Shown: positions 17,753 to 28,640 of the stretch, piece by piece | How positions within the stretch are numbered: the stretch's first letter is position 1 | Layout: every line of letters begins with the position of its first letter | DNA from: Polaromonas glacialis | GTDB lineage: Bacteria > Pseudomonadota > Gammaproteobacteria > Burkholderiales > Burkholderiaceae_C | Direction: 5' to 3' | Assembly: GCF_000709345.1 (NCBI RefSeq) | Contig: NZ_KL448323.1 | Coordinates: 3,368,451 to 3,432,450, forward strand | DNA: 64,000 nucleotides | Translations under genes and position numbers: made by a program | The notes under the pieces: model-generated | Told to the model about the DNA's origin: nothing | Databases searched by the model: none | Seen by the model: the letters and a program-made list of their open reading frames with translations, nothing else

Positions 17753-18492
17753 AAGTTCCGGCTTCTGGCCATTCTGCGCAAAACCGCCTGACCTCGTATT
17801 TCTGGAGCGGCGAGGCCATCCGCAGCCGAAGCGTGAGCGATGTCGTGCTCTCGGGCACGCTCGACGTTCCCGCGCCCCCGGCAAGGCTGGTGGCGGACTG
17901 GCAAAGGGAAACCTCGCAGCGCCTCGTCCTGGCGCCCGGAGACGTCGAGGCACTGCCCCTGGCGCGGGCACACATGCGCTGGCCCGACTACCGGCGCTGC
18001 GTGCAGGCGGTGTCCGACTGGACGCGAACGCTGGGCCTGACCGACATGCTGGCCTCGTGCGACGTGGCCCTGATGGCCTGCCGGGGCGCGAAGTACCACC
18101 ATGACGGCGCGCAGTATGGCGCTGCGGCCTTTTGCAATCTGTTTCTGGGCGAGGACCGGGGGCAGGACCTGCATTTCCCGTGTACCGGCCATCGAATCCC
18201 GCTGGTCCGGGGCACAGTGGTGATATTCGACACGGGCCAGCCGCACGGCGTTATCGCGCGGGGCAGTAGCGGCTTTGGGGCGGACGACTTTCCCGCCGAC
18301 CGGGATTGCACGCAGGTCTTCCTGACCTGGGAGCTTCCCGTCGAGGATGCGACTCTTGGGAACGCACTTCGGATCGCCTTCGACATCGACCCTTCGACCG
18401 CTTTGCTGCTGGGGGATGAACAAGTCTGGCGCAACGGCGCGCTGGCCAGTGTGTGTCCGGATTCCGGCCGGTGGCGACAGGCGGCTGGTTAG
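17749..18492 (+). CDS. Putative 2-oxoglutarate/Fe(II)-type oxygenase fold protein
   Basis: 247 residues, not recognised as a named enzyme. The centre has KYHHDGAQYGAAAFCNLFLG, where His and Asp could be Fe ligands, and later VIFDTGQPHGVIARG with a second His on a double-stranded beta-helix-like strand. This spacing suits a 2OG-Fe(II) dioxygenase or cupin fold. It is translationally coupled to the RutR-like regulator (ATGA overlap), so it is likely controlled with it. A hairpin repeat follows its stop by about 50 bp. Substrate unknown. Confidence 0.5.
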   Translation: MKVPASGHSAQNRLTSYFWSGEAIRSRSVSDVVLSGTLDVPAPPARLVADWQRETSQRLVLAPGDVEALPLARAHMRWPDYRRCVQAVSDWTRTLGLTDMLASCDVALMACRGAKYHHDGAQYGAAAFCNLFLGEDRGQDLHFPCTGHRIPLVRGTVVIFDTGQPHGVIARGSSGFGADDFPADRDCTQVFLTWELPVEDATLGNALRIAFDIDPSTALLLGDEQVWRNGALASVCPDSGRWRQAAG

Positions 18493-18544
18493 CCCGGCTT
18501 CGTCCTGACCACGCTGGCCTGCACGCTAGTCGCCTGACCGTTAA

Positions 18545-18608
18545 TGCTATTGAATTAATAGCTGCTTGCGCATGCCAGACGTGCGCAAGAGGGCGATTTG
18601 ATTCAAAA
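18545..18608 (+). repeat. 60-bp hairpin repeat, near-consensus copy
   Basis: ATTGAATTAATAGCTGCTTG, CGCATGCCAGACGTGCGCAA, then GAGGGCGATTTGATTCAA. Arms CTTGCGCA / TGCGCAAG and outer TTGAAT / ATTCAA form the hairpin. Its right end supplies the stop codon of the gene remnant at 18603-18686. Confidence 0.85.
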
Positions 18609-18686
18609 AACCGGCTGTGCCGCCGCCTGGCGCAGGCGATCCATTTTCGGCTTCATGTAAAAGGTCATGAACAGTCCGATCAGCAC
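18603..18686 (-). pseudogene. C-terminal scrap of a membrane protein
   Basis: On the minus strand the frame reads VLIGLFMTFYMKPKMDRLRQ and a few more residues to a stop made by the hairpin repeat. It looks like a last transmembrane helix and cytoplasmic tail of a transporter whose body is gone. Parent family not identified; a permease of the pyrimidine cluster is a guess. About 110 bp of unassignable sequence follows to the flavin-reductase gene, including GAGCTGGGCCATGTAC, also found in hyuC. Confidence 0.35.
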
Positions 18687-18797
18687 CGCTGAGCGAGCTT
18701 AGGGAGCGGATCGGCGGCGTGGCCGAAGAAGCGTGAGCTGGGCCATGTACGCCGCGTCGCAGCGCCATTGGCGTCGGCCGGCAGGTAATGGGCGGGG

Positions 18798-19358
18798 TCA
18801 GCGCGTGGCCTGAGTCCAGACAGCGTCCGGCAGCTTGGACGCCATCATCTTCCTGCGGTCCAGTTTGCGCCCGTCAACAATGAAGGTTCCGTCACCCACG
18901 GCATGAAGCATGCGCTTCTCCTTGCGCGTGGTGTCGAGGTAAGCGGCAACGGCCTGCAGCACGACGATGTTGTGCTTTTCAACGATGTCGATGACCTTGC
19001 ACTCGATGTTGGCCAGGCACTCGCGGATCAAGGGCGGCCTGACGAATTTGCCCGGCACAGGCGTGAGCTTGAACTTGGCAAACTTGTCCGTGTCCTGCCC
19101 CGAGCACGTCCCGATGCCGACCACCGTGTCCAGCATGTCCACCGTGGGAATGGCAATGACGCATTCCCTGTTCTTTTTCAGCGCCGCGTAAGAGTGGTTC
19201 CATGCCCCCGTGGTGATGGCAAAGACCGGCGTGAAATCCATCACCATGGTCCAGGAGATCGTCATGATGTTGTCCTTCTGCCCATCATGGGTCGTCACCA
19301 GCACGACAGGCCCCGATTCCATCAGGGTAAAGGCCTTGTTCAGTTCCAGCGCATGCAT
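18798..19358 (-). CDS. Flavin reductase-like (FMN-binding split barrel) protein
   Basis: 186 residues. The split-barrel pattern is clear: GPVVLVTTHDGQKDNIMTIS, then FTPVFAITTGAWNHSYAAL and ECVIAIPTVDMLDTV, GTCSGQDTDKFAKF, and IECKVIDIVEKHNIVVLQ. Relatives bind FMN and reduce it with NAD(P)H or act as flavoredoxins. It stands alone on the minus strand just before the cassette-like region. A RutF-type role in pyrimidine metabolism is conceivable but not shown. Confidence 0.8.
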   Translation of the reverse strand: MHALELNKAFTLMESGPVVLVTTHDGQKDNIMTISWTMVMDFTPVFAITTGAWNHSYAALKKNRECVIAIPTVDMLDTVVGIGTCSGQDTDKFAKFKLTPVPGKFVRPPLIRECLANIECKVIDIVEKHNIVVLQAVAAYLDTTRKEKRMLHAVGDGTFIVDGRKLDRRKMMASKLPDAVWTQATR

Positions 19359-19432
19359 GGGGGAACCTCTTGATCTATCCCGCGAAAGTTCGCAATCAGC
19401 CGGTGGATGGCGGATGGTGTGGGTACTCGCAT

Positions 19433-19439
19433 GTTAGGT
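19433..19439 (+). other. Cassette-boundary-like core site GTTAGGT
   Basis: Matches the integron core consensus GTTRRRY and lies 18 bp before the start of the acetyltransferase gene. It is short, so meaningful only together with the attC-like site at 19884-19958. Confidence 0.4.
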
Positions 19440-19456
19440 TTCAGAAGGAGCGCTCA

Positions 19457-19888
19457 ATGCCGCTAGTCTGGCCATACTCGATCGACAGTCTCGACTGGAA
19501 CGAACTTGCCGCGCTCTATCGTGCCGCACCCCTTGGAAACAAGACTCCCGACGGTCTGAGAATCGCGTTCACGAACAGTATGTTCAAGTGCTTCGCATAC
19601 GAGGAGGGTAAGCTTGTGGGCGTTGGCCGAGCCCTCGCGGGTGGGGTTGACTGTTCGTATATATGCGAAGTTGCCCTCTTACCAAGTCATCAGGGCCTTG
19701 GCCTTGGCAATCAGATCGTTTCCAATCTTGTGAGATTATCGAGCGGTCACAAGAAAATAATCCTGTACGCCGTGCCAGGCAGGGAGCCGTTCTACAAGAA
19801 GTTCGGCTTCAAGAGAATGAGCACCCCTATGGCCATATTCGAAAACCAAGGCGATGCACTGGAGCGAGGGTACGTGAATGAAACCTAA
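19457..19888 (+). CDS. GNAT-family N-acetyltransferase, cassette-like
   Basis: 143 residues from ATG 19457 behind AGAAGGAGCG; an earlier in-frame start lacks a site. The acetyl-CoA-binding segment VALLPSHQGLGLGNQI and the end FYKKFGFKRMST are typical for GNAT. Substrate unknown. Lower GC than the flanks, a very short 5' leader after GTTAGGT, and an attC-like structure overlapping the stop suggest an integron cassette. Confidence 0.85.
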   Translation: MPLVWPYSIDSLDWNELAALYRAAPLGNKTPDGLRIAFTNSMFKCFAYEEGKLVGVGRALAGGVDCSYICEVALLPSHQGLGLGNQIVSNLVRLSSGHKKIILYAVPGREPFYKKFGFKRMSTPMAIFENQGDALERGYVNET

Positions 19889-19958
19889 TCCGGCGCTCAA
19901 CCGCGCTCCTTTCAGTCGCTGGACGCTGCGCGATAAAGCCGCGCAGCGCCGGTTAGCT
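19884..19958 (+). other. attC-like site between two cassette genes
   Basis: 75 bp. The left end CCTAATCCGGCGCT pairs with the right end AGCGCCGGTTAGC with one extra base on the left arm, as in attC R''-L''/L'-R' arms. Inside is a further hairpin CTGCGCG / CGCGCAG. The right core GTTAGCT deviates by one base from GTTRRRY. It begins at the acetyltransferase stop. Confidence 0.65.
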
Positions 19959-19988
19959 CTACTTTAGACCTCAACACGAAAGGTTGAA

Positions 19989-20549
19989 ATGAATACACGA
20001 TTATTTGCATTCGTCGGCGCAGACATTGGCCCTTGGCGGATTGTCAGGGCCGAAACCAGAGTTGGCGAGCCCCTGCCTGAAGCCAAAAGGCTCAACGTCA
20101 TATCCGCTTCAGAGGTGCAGTCTGAAACCAATGCACCCTGGATACTTCGTGGAATAACCAGCAATGAACGATATGTCATGCGCGCAGAGAAGAATGAAAT
20201 TGTAGCGAAGCAGCAAGGTCTGGCGCGCCCAGAAGCAACGTGCGCTGCACTAATACCGATCCGGAAGAACGCAGCTTGGTGGGAGCTCACGCAAGACGAA
20301 CGCCGGAGCGTTTTCGAACAGTCGAAGCACATCCAAATCGGGCTTCAGTATTTGCCTGCAGTAGCGCGCAAGCTCCACCACTGCCGCGACCTCTCAGAGA
20401 ATGAACCGTTCGATTTTCTGAATTGGTTCGAATACGCGCCAATTCATGAGGTTGAGTTCAACAGGCTGCTTTCCGAACTGCGTGCGTCAGAGGAATGGAA
20501 ATACGTCGACCGAGAAGTCGATATTCGTCTTACGCAAGCACAGGTCTAA
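19989..20549 (+). CDS. Chlorite dismutase-family protein, cassette-like
   Basis: 186 residues, ATG behind AAAGGTTGAA. The C-terminal half looks like the heme-binding domain of the chlorite dismutase superfamily: WWELTQDERRSVFEQSKHIQ, YLPAVARKLHHCRDL (candidate proximal His) and FDFLNWFEYAPIHEVEFNRL, ending SEEWKYVDREVDIRL. True Clds split chlorite to chloride and oxygen; relatives (HemQ, DyP-like) do other heme chemistry. The length suits the short-subunit group. It lies 31 bp behind the attC-like core, as in a cassette. Heme binding and activity are inferred. Confidence 0.65.
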   Translation: MNTRLFAFVGADIGPWRIVRAETRVGEPLPEAKRLNVISASEVQSETNAPWILRGITSNERYVMRAEKNEIVAKQQGLARPEATCAALIPIRKNAAWWELTQDERRSVFEQSKHIQIGLQYLPAVARKLHHCRDLSENEPFDFLNWFEYAPIHEVEFNRLLSELRASEEWKYVDREVDIRLTQAQV

Positions 20550-20893
20550 CCCGCCGATGAACACGGACCCCCAACAGCGGCGCGCCCCTCAATTTAACGA
20601 TGGGCGAAACCACAAACACTGTTGGGAGTGACTGGTTTGGAGCGGGCAGATAGAAAAACTGTGCGCCCGCTATGTGTCTTTTGCTGCCGTTCAAACTCCC
20701 ATCCGCATACCTCTACCACGCTTGCGCAACCGGCAGCAACGCCACCGCAACAGCCGTCCAACGCCTGAAAGCTCCACTTCCCAGTAGGCGTATCCAGATC
20801 ATCCAATACGCTATTAAATAAATAGCTGCCTGCGCCCGTACAGCCTGCGCAAACGGCCTAAAAAGCATCAAACCGATGCCGTAAAGCCTTCCC
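20546..20893. other. Intergenic region with a decayed second attC-like end and a hairpin repeat
   Basis: GTCTAACCCGCCG at the stop of the chlorite-dismutase-like gene resembles a left attC arm; a CGGCG block follows 30 bp later but no clean right core was found, so the second site is degenerate or cut. No gene is supported in the rest. A hairpin repeat occupies 20811-20872 just after the hyuC 3' end. Confidence 0.4.
20811..20872 (+). repeat. 60-bp hairpin repeat
   Basis: CTATTAAATAAATAGCTGCC, TGCGCCCGTACAGCCTGCGC, then AAACGGCCTAAAAAGCATCA. It lies 22 bp beyond the hyuC stop. Confidence 0.75.
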
Positions 20894-22150
20894 TCAAACC
20901 CCAGCCCGCTCCAGCATCGCGTGCAGCAGCACATTGCAGCCCGCCGTGATGTGTTCGGGCTTGGCGTCTTCGATCTCGTTGTGGCTGATGCCGTCCTTGC
21001 ACGGGATGAAGATCATGCCGCTGGGGGCGAGCTGGGCCATGTACACCGCGTCGTGGCCTGCGCCCGACACGGCGTGCATATTCGAATAGCCCAGCCTGGC
21101 GGCGGCCCTGGCCACGGCGTCCACGCAGTCGGGGTGAAAGCCGATGGCGGAGTAGCTCGACACCAGCTCAATGTGAATCGCCAGCCCGGTTTGCGCGCTC
21201 AGGCGGGCGGCGCAGGCCTTGACCTCGCCGGCCATTTCATCGACCAGCGCGTCGGTGGCGTTGCGCAGGTCGATGCTGAACTTCACCCGGCCCGGAATCA
21301 CGTTGCGGCTGTTCGGGAACACCTGCACCATGCCCACGGTGCCGCGCCCGTGCGGCGGGTGGCGCAGCGCGCTGGCCACCACGTCCTGCATCAGGTGCGT
21401 GGCGACCTGCAGCGCGTCCTTGCGCAGCGCCATCGGCGTCGGGCCGGCGTGCGCTTCCATGCCGGTCACCGTGCAGTCGAACCAGCGGATGCCCAGCACG
21501 CCCTGCACCACGCCAATCGTCTTGTCGTTGTCTTCGAGCACCGGGCCTTGCTCGATGTGGGTTTCAAAGTAGGCGCCGATGGGGTGGTCGCCCGGCTCCT
21601 GTTCGCCGATGTAGCCGATGCGCGCCAGCTCGTCCTTCACGGTCTTGCCTTCGGTGTCCGTGGCAGCGTAGGCGTGTTCCAGCGTGAAGGCCTTGGCGAA
21701 CACGCCCGAGCCCATCATCACCGGCACGAAGCGCGAGCCTTCCTCGTTGGTCCAGAAGGCGACCTCGATCGGCGCTTCGGTCTCGATGCCGTGGTCGTTC
21801 AGCGTGCGCACGACTTCGATGCCGGCCAGCACGCCATAGTTGCCGTCGAACTTGCCGCCCGTGGGCTGGGTGTCGATGTGGCTGCCGGTGATGATGGGCG
21901 CCAAAGCATTGTTGCGGCCGGCGCGGCGCATGAAGCCGTTGCCGATCTTGTCGATGGTGATGGTCAATCCGGCGTCCTTCGCCCAGCCGATCACCAGGTC
22001 GCGGCCCTGCTTGTCGAGGTCGGTCAGGGTGAGCCGGCAGACGCCGCCCTTGGGCGTGGCGCCGATTTTTGCCAGCTCCATGAGCGATGCCCACAGGCGG
22101 TCGCCGTTGATGCGCAGGCTGTCAATGTCGATGCGGGTTGCAGTGTCCAT
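20894..22150 (-). CDS. hyuC: N-carbamoyl-beta-alanine amidohydrolase-type Zn hydrolase
   Basis: Final step of reductive pyrimidine breakdown: cleaves N-carbamoyl-beta-alanine to beta-alanine, CO2 and ammonia. M20-family, 418 residues from ATG 22150. Metal ligands: His and Asp in GSHIDTQPTGGKFDGNYG, Glu in NEEGSRFV and His in SGAGHDAVYMA; dimer-domain EAHAGPTPM. The last gene of the operon, 172 bp after hydA with a palindromic repeat between. Close relatives include allantoate amidohydrolase and hydantoin-pathway carbamoylases; operon context favours the beta-ureidopropionase role. Confidence 0.88.
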   Translation of the reverse strand: MDTATRIDIDSLRINGDRLWASLMELAKIGATPKGGVCRLTLTDLDKQGRDLVIGWAKDAGLTITIDKIGNGFMRRAGRNNALAPIITGSHIDTQPTGGKFDGNYGVLAGIEVVRTLNDHGIETEAPIEVAFWTNEEGSRFVPVMMGSGVFAKAFTLEHAYAATDTEGKTVKDELARIGYIGEQEPGDHPIGAYFETHIEQGPVLEDNDKTIGVVQGVLGIRWFDCTVTGMEAHAGPTPMALRKDALQVATHLMQDVVASALRHPPHGRGTVGMVQVFPNSRNVIPGRVKFSIDLRNATDALVDEMAGEVKACAARLSAQTGLAIHIELVSSYSAIGFHPDCVDAVARAAARLGYSNMHAVSGAGHDAVYMAQLAPSGMIFIPCKDGISHNEIEDAKPEHITAGCNVLLHAMLERAGV

Positions 22151-22189
22151 GAGGTTTTCCAGAAGGGTTGGGTTGTCAGGGCTGTTCGG

Positions 22190-22300
22190 TCTGTTCTGGC
22201 TGTCATTGCGGGCTGAGCCTGCCCCGGACCTGATCCGGGGACCCGCAATCCATGGATCCCGGGTCAAGCCCGGGATGACAGGATGCGGGGAGGGTAACGC
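22190..22300. repeat. Palindromic intergenic repeats between hydA and hyuC
   Basis: GTCATTGCGGG ... CCCGCAAT encloses CCCCGGACC / GGTCCGGGG-like arms, then ATCCCGGGTCAAGCCCGGGA with GATGACAGG. The same motifs (TCATCCCGGGCCAGACCCGG) occur at 40255-40370. These look like common intergenic mosaic repeats. Confidence 0.65.
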
Positions 22301-22322
22301 TTATGGGTGTGCCATCGGGGGT

Positions 22323-25137
<2,815 letters not shown>

Positions 25138-25179
25138 GGGGACTCCGGATGCGAAGGGGTTCGGGGCTGGCTGGGCCGC

Positions 25180-26544
25180 TCAGCGGCTGAACTGGGCGTG
25201 GATGGCTTCGGCGGCGCTTTTGCCGTGCGCCACGGCTTCCACCGTTAAATCGAGTCCGCCGGCGCGGCAGTCGCCGCCGGCCCAGACGCCGGGCAGGCTG
25301 GTGGCGCCGTCTTCGGCGGTCAACAGGCGCCCGCCCTGCATCGCAAAGCCGGCGTCAATCAGCACCGGATTGCCCAGCTTCTGGCCGATGGCCTTGAACA
25401 CCATGTCGGCGGCGATGAATTCGGTGTCGCCCGTTGCTTGCAGTTGGCCATCGACCAGCGCCTGGCGCGCAAACATCACGCCGCTGGCCTGGCCGTTCGC
25501 GCCGGTCACCTCGATGGGCGCGAGCCAGTGGCGGATCGTCACGCCATGGGTTTGCGCCCAGTGTTGTTCATCGCTTGATGCGGACATGGATTCCGGGCCG
25601 CGCCGGTAGACGATGTGTACGCTCTCGGCGCCCAGCAGCCGGCTTTGCACGGCCGCATCGACCGCCGTCATGCCGCCGCCAATCACCACCACGCGCCGGC
25701 CGATGGGAAGCGTTGACTTGTCCTCGCACTGTCGCAGCCGGGCGATGAAGTCCACCGCGTCTTCCACGCCGGCCAGGTCCTCGCCCGGCACGCCGAGCTT
25801 TTGCGTTGTGGCCAGGCCCATGCCGAGGAACACGGCGCCGTGGTCCTGGCGCAGCGCGTCGAGCTGGGCAACCGATTCGAGCTTCCACTGTGTGCGAATC
25901 TCGATGCCACCTACGGCCAGCAGCCACTGCAGTTCGCGCTGGGCGAAATTGTCGGGCGTCTTGTACGCGGCCAGGCCGTATTCGTTGAGCCCGCCGGCTT
26001 TCGGCCGCGCATCGAACACCACCACCTCATGGCCCTGCAGCGCCAGCGTGTGCGCACAGGCCAGCCCGGCCGGCCCGGCGCCGACGACCGCCACCTTGCG
26101 GCCGGTCGGCGGTGCGCGGGTGAACAACTGCGGCCGGCTGCTGTCCATGAGCGCATCGACCGCATGGCGCTGCAGCCGGCCGATGGCGACCGGTTTGCCT
26201 TCCTGCGTGGTGCGGACGCAGGCCTGTTCGCACAGCGTTTCGGTCGGGCAGACCCGGGCGCACATGCCGCCCAGCGGGTTGGATTCGAGAATCGTTCGCG
26301 CCGCGCCGCGCAGGTTGCCGTCGGTGATGCGGCGGATGAACGACGGCACGTCGATGCCGGTCGGGCAGGCGGTCACGCACGGCGCGTCGAAGCAGTAGAG
26401 GCAGCGCTCGGCTTCGAGCAGCGCCTGCGCGGGCGTAAGAAGCGGGCTGGCATCGGCGAAATGCAGCGCATAGTCGGCAGCATTCAGCCGGCCCGGGCGG
26501 ATGTCGGAAATGAAGGGGGTGGACACGCTGGCGGCTCCTGTCAT
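25180..26544 (-). CDS. preT: NAD-dependent dihydropyrimidine dehydrogenase subunit PreT
   Basis: FAD/NAD(P) subunit that feeds electrons to PreA. 454 residues. The N-terminal Fe-S domain has CLYCFDAPCVTACPTGID and GGMCARVCPTETLCEQAC; FAD site VVGAGPAGLACA; NAD site VIGGGMTAVDAA; C-terminal GVWAGGDCRAGG. First gene of the preT-preA-hydA-hyuC operon; the 230-bp upstream region holds the promoter and an inverted repeat. Confidence 0.95.
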   Translation of the reverse strand: MTGAASVSTPFISDIRPGRLNAADYALHFADASPLLTPAQALLEAERCLYCFDAPCVTACPTGIDVPSFIRRITDGNLRGAARTILESNPLGGMCARVCPTETLCEQACVRTTQEGKPVAIGRLQRHAVDALMDSSRPQLFTRAPPTGRKVAVVGAGPAGLACAHTLALQGHEVVVFDARPKAGGLNEYGLAAYKTPDNFAQRELQWLLAVGGIEIRTQWKLESVAQLDALRQDHGAVFLGMGLATTQKLGVPGEDLAGVEDAVDFIARLRQCEDKSTLPIGRRVVVIGGGMTAVDAAVQSRLLGAESVHIVYRRGPESMSASSDEQHWAQTHGVTIRHWLAPIEVTGANGQASGVMFARQALVDGQLQATGDTEFIAADMVFKAIGQKLGNPVLIDAGFAMQGGRLLTAEDGATSLPGVWAGGDCRAGGLDLTVEAVAHGKSAAEAIHAQFSR

Positions 26545-26562
26545 GACAATTTGGCTTTAAAG

Positions 26563-26578
26563 CTGACTGCTTGGTCAG
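26563..26578. promoter_or_regulatory. Inverted repeat upstream of preT, candidate RutR-type operator
   Basis: CTGAC-N6-GTCAG with the half-site TTGGTCA, reminiscent of the TGGTCAA half of E. coli RutR boxes. It lies 19 bp before the preT ATG, within the likely leader or promoter. The left half fits poorly, so this is tentative. Confidence 0.4.
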
Positions 26579-26775
26579 GTTAAAGTCACTTTAGCAAGTC
26601 ATGTGCCACCGGGTAGATAGGGAAATCCAGTGCTTGAGGCTTCCGCCGCCCATCAATTCCAGGGCGGCAAGCTATCGATGCCCTGCATGCACGCCCCGAA
26701 ACCGTGCCTCATGCCCAAACTTGTGGCAGCGTCCTGCCGTTCGGCATGGGCGCTCAATTCAGACGCTGTTTGGGT

Positions 26776-27063
26776 TCAGCCCGCGCGCCGCCGGGTCGCC
26801 GCCTGGGCAATGTGCGGCGGCAGGCGATTGAGCAGCCAGCGGATCGCCAGCGGCACCAGCACCAGGTCATCGACCATGCCGATCACGGGCAGCACGTCGG
26901 GAATCAGGTCGATGGGCGAAAACAGGTACAGCGCGATCAGTGCGCACCCCCACTTCAGCCAGCCCGGCGCGTCCGGGTGGCGCAGCGCGAACCACAACTG
27001 CCGCGCGTCGCCGCGCACGAGCGTCCAAAGCAGGGTCAAGCGTTTCAACATGGCAATCAACAT
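26776..27063 (-). CDS. DUF1232 (YkvA-type) small membrane protein
   Basis: 95 residues (91 if the internal ATG at 27051 is used). The DUF1232 core is plain: WLKWGCALIALYLFSPIDLIPDVLPVIGMVDDLVL, with a hydrophobic segment and the SPIDLIPD motif. Function of the family is unknown; members are usually single or paired transmembrane proteins. It stands alone between preT (upstream, same strand) and the RNB nuclease, with about 110 bp to the latter. Confidence 0.87.
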   Translation of the reverse strand: MLIAMLKRLTLLWTLVRGDARQLWFALRHPDAPGWLKWGCALIALYLFSPIDLIPDVLPVIGMVDDLVLVPLAIRWLLNRLPPHIAQAATRRRAG

Positions 27064-27176
27064 CCTTCCTGATCGGCTCCCGATGGACCCGTGTCCAGCG
27101 CAGATGGCGCTGGCCGGCGCGACTGCAAGGGTTTTTCACCACACGTTACATTCCGATCCCCGGGCCGTGCCCCCGA

Positions 27177-28640
27177 TCAGGCGCGTTCAAAGTCGATGAA
27201 GCTTTTTTCCGCATCCACCGCCAGCAGCCTGACCTGCGCCGCATCGCCCACGTCCAGCCCCTCGAAGCCGCGCACCACGCGGCCTTCGAGCATGGGGCTT
27301 GTAATGCGCACAAAAGTCCCTTTCGGCGCCGCGCCGGTGACCAGGGCATCGAACACTTCGCCGATGCGCCCGTGCAGCAGCCAGGCGCCCGCCGCCTTGA
27401 GCACCTGGCGCTCGACCTTGCTGGCGTTGTCCTCCTGCAGCGTGCAGTGCCTGGCGATTTCGGTGAGTTGTCCGGCCGAATAGGGCGGCGCCTCGCCCGC
27501 GATGGCGGCCTTCAGCAGGCGCTGGGTCACCAGGTCGGGAAAGCGCCGGTTGGGCGCGGTCGAATGCGCGTAGTCGTTCACCGCCAGCCCGAAGTGCCCC
27601 AGTCCGTTGGCACCGTCCGCCGTGGCGGGCGCGGCTGCGTATTCGCCCGAGCCCAGCAGCTTGACCACCGCCAGCGACAGGTCGGCAAACCCGGCCGGGT
27701 CGGCCAGCCGGCGCGCGTTCAGGAAGCGGTCCAGCGCCAGCGGATCGGGCGTTGCCGGCAGTTGCACATCGTGGCTGGCCGCCAGCAGGGCGATGCGGTC
27801 CCAGCGGCGCGGCGCCTGCAAAAAGCGGCGCAGCGACGGGAAGCCCTGGTCTGCCAGATACCGCGCCGTCGCGCCGTTGGCCGCGATCATCAGGTCGGCG
27901 ATCAGGTCCTTGGCGCGGTTTTTGTGGTCGGGGCGCAGGTCTACCAATTGACCGCTTTCATCGAACACCGGGCGCGCGGACACCGTGTTGACATTGAGCG
28001 CGCCGCGCGTCTGGCGCCATTGCCGCAACGCACCCGCCAGTGCGTCGTGCAAACGAAGCTGCGCCTCCAGTCCCGGCACGCTGGCGATCTGCGGCGGCGG
28101 GGGCGCCGTGCCGTCGAGCCAGGCCGACACGCCGTCGTAGGTGAGCTTGGCGCGGTTGAACACCAATGCGCGGTAGACGCTGGACGCGGACACCGTGCCG
28201 TCCGCCTCGACCTGCATGTCAACCACCACGGCCAGCCGCTCTTGGCCTTCATGCAGCGAGGTGAGGTCGTTCGACAGCACCTCGGGCAGCATCGGGAACA
28301 CCCCGGCCGCCGTGTACACCGAGGTGGTGTTGGCGCCCGCATGGTCGTCCACTGCGCCGCCGGGCGCCACCTTGGTGTCCACGTCGGCCACCGCCACCAG
28401 CAGGCGCGTGCTGCTGGCGGCCAGCGGCTCGGCCACGCTCAGCTGGTCCAGGTCGCGCGTGTCGTCGTTGTCGATGGAAAACCAGGTCAGGTGGCGCAGG
28501 TCGCGGATGGCGCTGCTGCGTTCAGGAATAGTCTGGCGCGCGTCCTCGGCCTCTTGCAGGGCCTGGGGCGCGAAGGCGGGCAGCAGGCCCCGGGTGCGCA
28601 TGGCCTCGACGGCGATCTGGTGGAGGTTGATGGGGTTCAT
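27177..28640 (-). CDS. RNB-domain ribonuclease (RNase II/R-like)
   Basis: 487 residues. The RNB catalytic domain begins at about residue 40 with TWFSIDNDDTRDLDQLSVAE, whose Asp cluster binds Mg; further marks are ANTTSVYTAAGVFPMLPEVL and the conserved HSTAPNRRFPDLVTQRLL. The N-terminal cold-shock domains of RNase R are missing and the C-terminal S1 part is short (GTFVRITSPMLEGRVVRG). This compact form occurs in beta-proteobacteria and plants-type RNase II groups. Degrades RNA 3' to 5' processively, by family knowledge. Confidence 0.88.
   Translation of the reverse strand: MNPINLHQIAVEAMRTRGLLPAFAPQALQEAEDARQTIPERSSAIRDLRHLTWFSIDNDDTRDLDQLSVAEPLAASSTRLLVAVADVDTKVAPGGAVDDHAGANTTSVYTAAGVFPMLPEVLSNDLTSLHEGQERLAVVVDMQVEADGTVSASSVYRALVFNRAKLTYDGVSAWLDGTAPPPPQIASVPGLEAQLRLHDALAGALRQWRQTRGALNVNTVSARPVFDESGQLVDLRPDHKNRAKDLIADLMIAANGATARYLADQGFPSLRRFLQAPRRWDRIALLAASHDVQLPATPDPLALDRFLNARRLADPAGFADLSLAVVKLLGSGEYAAAPATADGANGLGHFGLAVNDYAHSTAPNRRFPDLVTQRLLKAAIAGEAPPYSAGQLTEIARHCTLQEDNASKVERQVLKAAGAWLLHGRIGEVFDALVTGAAPKGTFVRITSPMLEGRVVRGFEGLDVGDAAQVRLLAVDAEKSFIDFERA

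Noticed and set aside
20594..20806. Small minus-strand protein between cassette region and hyuC
   Set aside because: Covers the decayed attC-like end; no ribosome-binding site or domain.
20921..22216. Plus-strand open frame opposite hyuC
   Set aside because: Antisense shadow of the Zn hydrolase.
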